A stretch of 5,849 nucleotides of DNA, taken from assembly GCA_025355225.1 (NCBI GenBank), contig JANYAB010000230.1, forward strand, positions 1 through 5,849, read 5' to 3'. The stretch comes from Bacteroidota bacterium (GTDB lineage Bacteria > Bacteroidota > Bacteroidia > Sphingobacteriales > Sphingobacteriaceae). Below are positions 1 through 5,788 of the stretch, piece by piece; the first letter of the stretch is position 1; each line of letters begins with the position of its first letter. Position numbers and translations under genes: made by a program. Below the pieces are notes generated by a model. It saw only the letters and a program-made list of their open reading frames with translations, did not search any database and was not told the origin of the DNA.

Positions 1-863
1 ATATGCATATCAAACATAAGTTCAATAGTACCCGCGAGGAAATATTGGAACGGGCGGTTGAAGCGGTAAAATATGCCAAACGATCTGTAGAGGATATTGA
101 GTTTTATGCTGAAGACGCCGGCAGGGCAGATATCGAATATCTTGCTAAAATGATAGAGGCGGTCATCGCGGCAGGCGCTACCGTGGTGAACATACCTGAC
201 ACCAACGGCTACTGCCTGCCTAACCAATACGGAGAAAAGATCCGCTTTCTTAAAGAAAACGTGAAGAATATTGACAAGGCCATCATATCTGTACACTGCC
301 ACAACGACCTCGGCCTGGCTACCGCCAACTCGATTGCCGGGTTAGAAAACGGGGCGCGGCAAGTAGAGGGCACCATCAACGGCATAGGCGAACGCGCCGG
401 CAACACTTCTATCGAAGAAGTGGTGATGATCCTCAAAACCCATCATAGCCTTGGTCTGCATACCAACATCAACACGCAGCGAATTTATGACATTAGCCGT
501 TTAGTAAGCAGCCAAATGCGTATGCCTGTGCAAGCCAATAAAGCTATCGTAGGCAGCAACGCCTTTGCACATAGCTCCGGCATACACCAGGACGGCTTTT
601 TGAAAATGCGCGAAAATTATGAAATAATTAAGCCAGCTGATGTGGGTTTTCCCAACGCAACTATTGTCCTTACCGCACGCAGCGGCCGTCATGCCCTTAA
701 GTTCCACTTGGAACGATTAGGATACAAGCTGGATAAGGAAGAATTGGCTGGAGCATATCACCGCTTTTTAACGCTGGCCGATAATAAATTAGATATAAAT
801 GATGCTGATCTTTTATTGCTCGTTAATAGCAATAAATTGGTTGATCAATCTTTACAAAAGTGA
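1..863 (+). CDS. leuA: 2-isopropylmalate synthase, short form, 5'-truncated by window edge
   Basis: LeuA condenses 2-oxoisovalerate with acetyl-CoA to 2-isopropylmalate, the committed step of leucine synthesis in the cytoplasm. The frame is open from the first base. The ATG at position 3 is internal, because it lies in the conserved stretch (S)D-M-HIKHKFNSTRE that precedes the helix before EFYAEDAGR. About 104 N-terminal residues, including the RDGEQ motif, must lie upstream, judged from the metal-ligand numbering of E. coli LeuA (H202, H204, N238). Visible residues, counted from the ATG at 3, are EDAGR (37-41), NIPDTNGY (63-70), the metal-binding HCHND (98-102), NGIGERAGN (126-134) and ANKAIVG with HSSGIHQDG (178-198). 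The protein stops soon after the SGRHALK helix and linker, so it has no C-terminal LeuA-dimer regulatory domain. The whole protein would be about 390 residues, against about 520 in E. coli. leuC starts 23 nt downstream, so no remnant of a lost domain remains. Function is near certain; only the 5' end is unknown. Confidence 0.96.
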   Translation, partial: MHIKHKFNSTREEILERAVEAVKYAKRSVEDIEFYAEDAGRADIEYLAKMIEAVIAAGATVVNIPDTNGYCLPNQYGEKIRFLKENVKNIDKAIISVHCHNDLGLATANSIAGLENGARQVEGTINGIGERAGNTSIEEVVMILKTHHSLGLHTNINTQRIYDISRLVSSQMRMPVQANKAIVGSNAFAHSSGIHQDGFLKMRENYEIIKPADVGFPNATIVLTARSGRHALKFHLERLGYKLDKEELAGAYHRFLTLADNKLDINDADLLLLVNSNKLVDQSLQK

Positions 864-886
864 GTTATAAATAAGAAATTATAAAA

Positions 887-2293
887 ATGAGCAAAACATT
901 ATTTGATAAGGTTTGGGACACTCACGTAGTGCGCCAGATTGAAGGGGGGCCCGATGTGCTTTTTATTGATCGCCACCTTATCCATGAAGTAACAAGTCCG
1001 GTAGCTTTTTTAGGGTTAAAGAGCAGGGGAATAAGGGTTTTATACCCCGAGCGCACATTTGCAACCGCAGACCATAACACGCCAACGATAAACCAGCATT
1101 TGCCCGTTGCAGATCCGCTTTCGGCCAACCAGCTAAAAGCGTTGGAATCAAATTCAAATGAATATGGCATTAGCTACTGGGGACTGGGTCATCAAAAGAA
1201 TGGCATTGTGCACGTTGTTGGTCCTGAATATGGGATTACACAGCCCGGCGCCACTATCGTTTGCGGCGACTCGCATACCTCAACCCACGGCGCTTTTGGT
1301 GCTATAGCTTTTGGTATTGGTACTTCTGAAGTGGAAATGGTTTTGGCTACGCAGTGTATCATGCAGCCAAAACCTAAAAAGATGCGCATCAATGTTAACG
1401 GCAAATTAGGGGTCGGCGTTACACCGAAGGATGTGGCGCTGTTTATTATTTCTCAGCTCACAACATCCGGTGCAACGGGTTATTTTGTTGAATATGCCGG
1501 TGATGTTTTCGAAAACATGAGCATGGAGGGCCGCATGACGGTTTGTAACTTAAGTATTGAAATGGGTGCACGCGGCGGTATGATAGCCCCGGACGAAACC
1601 ACGATCAATTATGTAAAAGGCCGCGAGTTTAGCCCAAAAGGTGAAGCCTGGGATAAAGCATTAGCTTACTACAAAACATTAAAAACCGATGCCGATGCGG
1701 TATTTGATAAAGAATTAACATTCGATGGTGCCACTATTGAACCAATGATCACCTACGGAACCAACCCGGGGATGGGCATGGGAATTTCTCACGATATTCC
1801 GGATGCTGCCGATGTAGAAGGTGGCTCGGCAACTTATGCGAAATCATTGGGCTACATGGGTTTCCATGAGGGGGAATCGATGATCGGTAAGAAAGTTGAT
1901 TTTGTTTTTGTTGGGAGTTGCACCAATGGGCGCATAGAAGATTTCAGGGCGTTTACCTCCCTTGTAAAAGGCAAGCACAAAGCCGATGACGTTACCGTTT
2001 GGCTGGTTCCGGGTTCGCATATTGTCGAGGCGCAAATTAAAGAAGAAGGCTTGCTGGATATTTTAACGGAAGCCGGCTTTTCGCTGCGCCAACCGGGTTG
2101 TTCTGCTTGTTTGGCCATGAACGACGATAAAATACCTGCCGGAAAATATGCGGTAAGTACCTCGAACAGAAACTTTGAAGGAAGACAAGGCCCTGGTTCC
2201 AGAACTATGCTGGCCAGTCCTTTAGTTGCTGCTGCTGCTGCCATTACTGGTGTGGTTACCGACCCAAGAACGTTAATTGAAGAACTTGTTTAA
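887..2293 (+). CDS. leuC: 3-isopropylmalate dehydratase large subunit
   Basis: This is the aconitase-family large subunit that, with LeuD, isomerises 2-isopropylmalate to 3-isopropylmalate through a [4Fe-4S] cluster in the cytoplasm. The protein has 468 residues, essentially the usual length for bacterial LeuC (466 in E. coli). The three cluster cysteines are at C345 (in GSCTNGR), C405 and C408 (in GCSACLAMN). Other family blocks are DRHLIHEVTSP (28-38), ATADHNTPT (59-67), CGDSHTSTHGAFGA (126-139) and the C-terminal STSNRNFEGRQG (424-435). The ATG at 887 gives the standard MSKTLFDKVWDTHVV N-terminus; it is preceded by A-rich sequence and no Shine-Dalgarno motif. It lies 23 nt after leuA and 10 nt before leuD, so it is presumably cotranscribed with both. 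If the downstream synthase is CimA, this enzyme should also isomerise (R)-citramalate via citraconate, as known for LeuCD in citramalate-pathway organisms. No defect is visible. Confidence 0.98.
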   Translation: MSKTLFDKVWDTHVVRQIEGGPDVLFIDRHLIHEVTSPVAFLGLKSRGIRVLYPERTFATADHNTPTINQHLPVADPLSANQLKALESNSNEYGISYWGLGHQKNGIVHVVGPEYGITQPGATIVCGDSHTSTHGAFGAIAFGIGTSEVEMVLATQCIMQPKPKKMRINVNGKLGVGVTPKDVALFIISQLTTSGATGYFVEYAGDVFENMSMEGRMTVCNLSIEMGARGGMIAPDETTINYVKGREFSPKGEAWDKALAYYKTLKTDADAVFDKELTFDGATIEPMITYGTNPGMGMGISHDIPDAADVEGGSATYAKSLGYMGFHEGESMIGKKVDFVFVGSCTNGRIEDFRAFTSLVKGKHKADDVTVWLVPGSHIVEAQIKEEGLLDILTEAGFSLRQPGCSACLAMNDDKIPAGKYAVSTSNRNFEGRQGPGSRTMLASPLVAAAAAITGVVTDPRTLIEELV

Positions 2294-2303
2294 AAATAAT
2301 AAA

Positions 2304-2900
2304 ATGGCTTACGATAAATTTAACATACTAAAAAGCACCGGGGTGCCACTACCGATAGAAAATGTGGATACCGATCAATTGATCCCTGCACGCTTTTTAA
2401 AAGCAACCGAACGCGTTGGATTTGGTGACAACCTTTTCCGCGATTGGCGATATAATGCGGACAATACGCCCAAAAAGGAATTTGTATTGAACAACCCGGT
2501 TTACCATGGTAAAATATTGGTTGGCGGTAAAAACTTTGGCTCCGGCTCGTCCAGGGAACACGCCGCATGGGCTGTTTATGATTATGGGTTCAGGTGTGTG
2601 GTATCCAGCTTTTTTGCAGATATTTTTAGAAACAACTGCTTAAATATTGGCGTATTGCCCGTACAGGTTAGCCCGGAATTTTCTGAGAAGATATTTTCCG
2701 CCATTTTCGCTGATCCTGAAACCGAAATCGAAGTGAATTTGCCGGAACAGACGATTACGATTTTAGCCACGGGAGAAAAAGAAACATTCGACATCAGCCC
2801 GTACAAAAAGGATAACATGCTGAATGGCTTTGACGATATCGATTATCTGCAAAGTATCAAAACCGAAATTGAAGAGTTTGCTGAAAATCTCCCGCTTTAA
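2304..2900 (+). CDS. leuD: 3-isopropylmalate dehydratase small subunit
   Basis: This is the swivel-domain small subunit of isopropylmalate isomerase and pairs with LeuC. The protein has 198 residues, close to the 201 of E. coli LeuD. Conserved blocks are PIENVDTDQLIPARFLK (17-33), FGDNLFRDWRY (40-50), the substrate-contacting loop GKNFGSGSSREHA (75-87) and SSFFADIFRNN (101-111). The same frame runs upstream to a TTG at 2277 inside leuC. The ATG at 2304 is preferred because it begins the family-typical MAYDKFNILKSTGVPLP, leaves a clean 10-nt gap after the leuC stop, and avoids a nine-residue Lys/Asn-rich extension (MKNLFKNNK) not typical of LeuD. The leuC-leuD coupling matches the obligate heterodimer. 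A long inverted repeat begins immediately after the stop codon and may mark the end of the leuACD transcript or a processing point. Confidence 0.97.
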   Translation: MAYDKFNILKSTGVPLPIENVDTDQLIPARFLKATERVGFGDNLFRDWRYNADNTPKKEFVLNNPVYHGKILVGGKNFGSGSSREHAAWAVYDYGFRCVVSSFFADIFRNNCLNIGVLPVQVSPEFSEKIFSAIFADPETEIEVNLPEQTITILATGEKETFDISPYKKDNMLNGFDDIDYLQSIKTEIEEFAENLPL

Positions 2901-2980
2901 GATTTAAGAATCAAGAGTAAGAATCAGGAGCCAGGAGACCTTTTATCTTGACTCTTGATTCCCAACTCTTAATTCTTTAC
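2901..2980. repeat. long imperfect inverted repeat in the leuD-cimA gap
   Basis: The gap between leuD and the next gene is mostly one dyad structure. The left arm has two tandem 13-nt units, AAGAATCAAGAGT (2906-2918) and AAGAATCAGGAGC (2919-2931). The right arm carries their reverse complements: ACTCTTGATTC (2951-2961) is an exact complement of 2908-2918, and ACTCTTAATTCTT (2965-2977) matches 12 of 13 complementary positions. Paired in nested order, the arms give a stem of about 25 bp with few mismatches, enclosing the segment around 2932-2947. No long T-run follows, so a classical intrinsic terminator is not clear. I recall similar GAGTCAAGAATC-type intergenic repeats in Sphingobacteriaceae genomes, so a dispersed repeat is the likely identity. 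An attenuator or mRNA-stability hairpin is an alternative. Confidence 0.75.
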
Positions 2981-3016
2981 TTAAACAACCAATAAAACCA
3001 AAAAGATATCCAGTAC

Positions 3017-4534
3017 ATGGAAAGAAGGAAAATAGAAATAATGGACACTACGCTTCGCGATGGAGAACAAACATCGGGGGTGTCTTTTTCCATTTCGGAG
3101 AAGCTAACTATAACGCAATTATTGTTGGAAGAACTCAATGTGGACAGGATTGAAATTGCTTCCGCACGTGTATCTGAGGGTGAATTTAAAGCGGTTGAGG
3201 CAATTTTAAGTTGGGCAGAAGCAAATGGGTACGCCGATCGCATAGAAGTATTGTCGTTTGTAGACAATGGCGTCTCGATCGACTGGATGGTAAAATCAGG
3301 CGCGAAAGTGCAGAATCTTTTAACAAAGGGTTCATTAAATCATTTAACACATCAGCTTAGAAAAACTCCCGAACAACACTTTTCGGAAATAAAGCATGTT
3401 ATCGACCTCGCGCAAAGCAAAGGCATTGTAACCAACGTTTATTTAGAGGACTGGAGCAATGGCATGCGCAACTCGCCTGAATATGTTTACCAGTTACTGG
3501 ATTTTCTGACGGCACAACCGGTAAAAAGGATATTGCTGCCCGATACACTGGGAATTTTAACGCCCCTGGAAACCTTTAAATTTTTAACAGATATAAGATC
3601 CACGTATCCGGATACCCATTTTGATTTCCATGCGCACAATGATTACGACCTGGGCACGGCCAATGTTTTAGAAGCGGTGAGGGCCGGGGTAAATGGCTTG
3701 CATTTAACCGTAAATGGTATGGGCGAACGCGCAGGGAATGCCGCAATGGCCAGCGCAGTAGCTGTTATTCATGATTTTGTTCCTGAAGTGGAAATTGGGA
3801 TCAAGGAGTGTTCAATTTATAAGGTGAGCAAGCTGGTCGAGACATTTTCGGGGGTAAGGATCCCTTCGAATAAGCCGATTGTTGGCGACAATGTGTTTAC
3901 CCAAACCGCAGGAATACATGCCGACGGGGACAACAAGAACAATTTATATTTTAACGATTTGCTTCCCGAGCGATTCGGACGTAAGCGGGAATATGCATTG
4001 GGAAAAACCTCCGGCAAAGCCAATATCGAAAAAAACCTGCAGGAACTCGGCCTGAAACTAAATGATGCCGACCTGAAGAAAGTTACCCAGCGTGTGATCG
4101 AGTTGGGTGACAAAAAGGAAACTGTGACCAAAGAAGACCTGCCCTATATTATTTCGGATGTTTTGGATAGCAGTCTTTATGGCGAGAAGGTTATCGTAGA
4201 ATCGTATGTATTAATGCATGCGATGGGTTTGCGTCCGTCGGCAACTATTTCAGTAGAAATAGACGGGGAAAAGTTTGAAGAAAATGCGCAGGGTGATGGT
4301 CAGTTTGATGCATTTATGAATGCGTTGGCAATGGTTTATGCAAAGAAAGAACGGTGTTTGCCCAAGCTGATCGATTATGCCGTGCGGATAGCGCCGGGCA
4401 GCAGTTCCGACGCTTTGTGCGAAACGATAATTACCTGGGAGAAGGATAAGAAAAAGTTTATAACCAGGGGACTGGATTCAGACCAGACTGTTTGCGCCAT
4501 CAAGGCCACACAGAAAATGCTGAACATAATTTAG
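3017..4534 (+). CDS. cimA: (R)-citramalate synthase, Leptospira-type, with regulatory domain
   Basis: Likely condenses pyruvate with acetyl-CoA to (R)-citramalate, the entry to threonine-independent isoleucine synthesis. The 505-residue protein has a DRE-TIM barrel, then a linker, then a C-terminal LeuA-dimer allosteric domain (about 385-505). Visible residues are TLRDGEQT (12-19), metal ligands D15, H205 and H207 (HAHND) and N241 (GERAGN), PDTLG (175-179) and GIHADGD (299-305). Compared from memory with Leptospira interrogans CimA, it shares long blocks: VDRIEIASARVS, LLTKGSL, VYLEDWSNG, FTQTAG, LPERFGRKR, LIDY and APG-x3-DAL. The pyruvate-pocket residues I recall there (R16, D17, L81, L104, Y144, T179, H207, H209) fall at R14, D15, L79, L102, Y142, T177, H205 and H207 here, a constant offset of two. 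The ATG at 3017 leaves eight residues before MDTTLRDGEQ, as in the family, and has no Shine-Dalgarno. Automated annotation may call it LeuA; the genuine LeuA lies at the left edge, with EFYAEDAGR where this one has NVYLEDWSNG. Synthase class is certain; pyruvate specificity is strong inference. Confidence 0.87.
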   Translation: MERRKIEIMDTTLRDGEQTSGVSFSISEKLTITQLLLEELNVDRIEIASARVSEGEFKAVEAILSWAEANGYADRIEVLSFVDNGVSIDWMVKSGAKVQNLLTKGSLNHLTHQLRKTPEQHFSEIKHVIDLAQSKGIVTNVYLEDWSNGMRNSPEYVYQLLDFLTAQPVKRILLPDTLGILTPLETFKFLTDIRSTYPDTHFDFHAHNDYDLGTANVLEAVRAGVNGLHLTVNGMGERAGNAAMASAVAVIHDFVPEVEIGIKECSIYKVSKLVETFSGVRIPSNKPIVGDNVFTQTAGIHADGDNKNNLYFNDLLPERFGRKREYALGKTSGKANIEKNLQELGLKLNDADLKKVTQRVIELGDKKETVTKEDLPYIISDVLDSSLYGEKVIVESYVLMHAMGLRPSATISVEIDGEKFEENAQGDGQFDAFMNALAMVYAKKERCLPKLIDYAVRIAPGSSSDALCETIITWEKDKKKFITRGLDSDQTVCAIKATQKMLNII

Positions 4535-4552
4535 AAAATAAGAGAAAAATAA

Positions 4553-4655
4553 TACTTTGCCTCTGTGAACTTTGTGCCTTTCTTTGTGCATCCCTGTGGT
4601 AAAAATAATAACCACAAAGGACGCAGAGATTTTCACAGAGGAACGCAGAGAAGTA
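4553..4655. repeat. CACAAAGG/CGCAGAG-type dyad repeat between cimA and leuB
   Basis: A 103-nt element with complementary ends (TACTT at 4553-4557, AAGTA at 4651-4655). CCTCTGTGAA (4560-4569) pairs exactly with TTCACAGAGG (4632-4641). An inner stem TGTGGT (4595-4600)/ACCACA (4611-4616) closes a 10-nt A-rich loop. Each half also holds short direct repeats: CTTTGTGC at 4570 and 4582 in the left half, and ACGCAGAGA at 4621 and 4643 in the right half. The composition, with CTTTGTG and CTCTGTG motifs on the left and CACAAAGG, CGCAGAG and CACAGAGG on the right, matches a repeat type I recall from intergenic regions of many bacterial phyla. It is unrelated to the repeat before cimA. Function is unknown; as RNA it would form a large hairpin inside any cimA-leuB transcript. 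Confidence 0.75.
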
Positions 4656-4668
4656 TTTGCACAAATAC
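4653..4668. promoter_or_regulatory. perfect 7-nt palindrome just upstream of leuB
   Basis: GTATTTG (4653-4659) and CAAATAC (4662-4668) are exact reverse complements separated by two bases, ending 19 nt before the leuB ATG. The shape suits either a dimeric repressor's operator or a short RNA hairpin near the translation start. Its left edge overlaps the end of the larger dyad repeat by three bases. The assignment rests on symmetry and position only; an AT-rich palindrome of this size can arise by chance. Confidence 0.3.
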
Positions 4669-4687
4669 AAAACTATAATCAACACAA

Positions 4688-5746
4688 ATGAAACTGAATA
4701 TCGCACTTTTAGCAGGAGATGGAATTGGGCCCGAGGTTATCGACCAGGCAGTTAAAGTATCTGATGCAATCGCAAAAAAATTCAATCACGATATCACCTG
4801 GACGGCGGCCTTAACCGGCGCTTGTGCCATAGATGCCGTTGGCGAACCCTACCCGGACGAAACACACGAGATCTGCATGAAAGCCGATGCGGTTTTGTTT
4901 GGCGCCATTGGTCATCCCCGTTATGATAATGATCCGAAAGCTACCGTTCGTCCGGAGCAGGGGCTGCTGAAAATGCGCAAAAAACTGGGGCTGTTTGCCA
5001 ACATCCGTCCAACGTTTACCTTCCCGTCGTTAATTGATAATTCACCGTTAAAAAGAGAGCGCATTGAGGGTACAGACCTTATTATTCTGCGCGAGCTGAC
5101 CGGCGGTATTTATTTCGGTGCGCGTGGCAGACTGGACGATGGAAACACTGCTTTTGATACCTGCACCTATACCCGCGCCGAGATTCAGCGCCTGGCAAAA
5201 TTAGGTTTCGAAATGGCGATGGCGCGCAGTAAAAGACTTTGCTGTGTTGATAAAGCCAATGTATTGGAAACCTCGCGCCTTTGGCGGGAAACTGTGCAGG
5301 ATATGGAAAAGGATTTCCCCGAAGTTACCGTAAGCTATGAGTTTGTTGATGCCGTGGCGATGCGCCTGGTACAGTGGCCAAATACCTATGATGTGCTGAT
5401 CACAGAAAATCTTTTTGGCGATATTTTAACCGACGAGGCCTCGGTAATTTCAGGTTCCATGGGCCTGATGCCGTCCGCTTCTATCGGCATACATACTTCG
5501 CTGTTTGAACCTATCCATGGGTCGTACCCGCAGGCTGCCGGGAAAGATATTGCCAATCCGTTGGCAACGGTGTTGTCTGCTGCTATGATGTTTGAAGATG
5601 CTTTTGGATTGAAGGAAGAAGCGGAGCTGATCAGGTCGGTGGTTAATAAATCATTGGCTGAGGGGATTGTGACGGAAGATCTGGCGGGGAAGAATAAGGC
5701 TTATAAGACGAGTGAAGTGGGTGATTGGCTGGCTGGGAATATTTAA
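4688..5746 (+). CDS. leuB: 3-isopropylmalate dehydrogenase
   Basis: LeuB oxidatively decarboxylates 3-isopropylmalate to 2-oxoisocaproate with NAD+ in the cytoplasm, and in citramalate-pathway organisms also converts beta-methylmalate to 2-oxobutyrate. The protein has 352 residues, normal for the family. Visible features are the N-terminal LLAGDGIGPEV (7-17), substrate arginines R97, R107 and R135, catalytic Y142 and K189 (in CCVDKANV), and metal-binding D221, D245 and D249 (DAVAMRL and NLFGDILTDEAS). The cofactor loop is EPIHGSYPQAAGKDIANP (274-291). There, Q282 occupies the place of the aspartate in the common GSAPDIAGKGIANP loop, a variant I recall from Bacteroidota LeuB. The ATG at 4688 is the only sensible start: it precedes the first beta strand by two residues. 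It lies 153 nt after cimA, a gap filled mostly by a repeat, so it may or may not be cotranscribed with cimA. Confidence 0.97.
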   Translation: MKLNIALLAGDGIGPEVIDQAVKVSDAIAKKFNHDITWTAALTGACAIDAVGEPYPDETHEICMKADAVLFGAIGHPRYDNDPKATVRPEQGLLKMRKKLGLFANIRPTFTFPSLIDNSPLKRERIEGTDLIILRELTGGIYFGARGRLDDGNTAFDTCTYTRAEIQRLAKLGFEMAMARSKRLCCVDKANVLETSRLWRETVQDMEKDFPEVTVSYEFVDAVAMRLVQWPNTYDVLITENLFGDILTDEASVISGSMGLMPSASIGIHTSLFEPIHGSYPQAAGKDIANPLATVLSAAMMFEDAFGLKEEAELIRSVVNKSLAEGIVTEDLAGKNKAYKTSEVGDWLAGNI

Positions 5747-5751
5747 AAATA

Positions 5752-5788
5752 ATATCGAACACCGAATTTTGAATTTCGAACGTCGAAG
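5752..5788. repeat. TCGAAC-N2-CGAA repeat downstream of leuB
   Basis: Two direct copies of TCGAAC-NN-CGAA lie at 5755-5766 (NN = AC) and 5776-5787 (NN = GT), starting exactly 21 nt apart, with an AT-rich spacer holding AATT-TTG-AATT symmetry. TTCG/CGAA arms also give weak local dyads. This resembles a third type of short dispersed intergenic repeat that I recall from Bacteroidota genomes (CGAAC-x-TCGAATTTTGAATTTCGAA type). It begins five bases after the leuB stop. No GC-rich hairpin with a T-run is present, so it is not a convincing intrinsic terminator. Confidence 0.55.

Noticed and set aside
3..5. ATG at position 3 as the true start of leuA
   Set aside because: It lies within a conserved internal segment; the catalytic RDGEQ region and about 104 residues would be missing, and the frame is open to the window edge.
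2226..2240. GCT repeat near the 3' end of leuC as a phase-variation tract
   Set aside because: Only four perfect units coding a short alanine run in a helix; a triplet repeat would not change the frame.
1852..2244. Minus-strand 130-residue open frame within leuC
   Set aside because: It is antisense to a fully conserved leuC segment containing all three cluster cysteines and shows no recognisable motif.
2277..2303. TTG start for leuD overlapping the end of leuC
   Set aside because: The ATG at 2304 gives the family-typical N-terminus and length; the upstream extension is low-complexity Lys/Asn.
2944..2950. TATCTTG as a Bacteroidota -7 promoter element for cimA
   Set aside because: It is one base short of TANNTTTG, lies inside the inverted repeat, and has no clear TTTG at the -33 spacing.
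4553..4655. CRISPR array or tandem regulatory array between cimA and leuB
   Set aside because: The short direct repeats are 8-9 nt, not regularly spaced, and are explained by one two-armed dyad element.
4500..4706. Minus-strand 68-residue open frame across the cimA-leuB gap
   Set aside because: It is a translation of the CGCAGAG/CACAGAGG repeat (giving an HRDAQRKAQSSQRQ-like string), a familiar type of spurious protein, and it overlaps both flanking genes.
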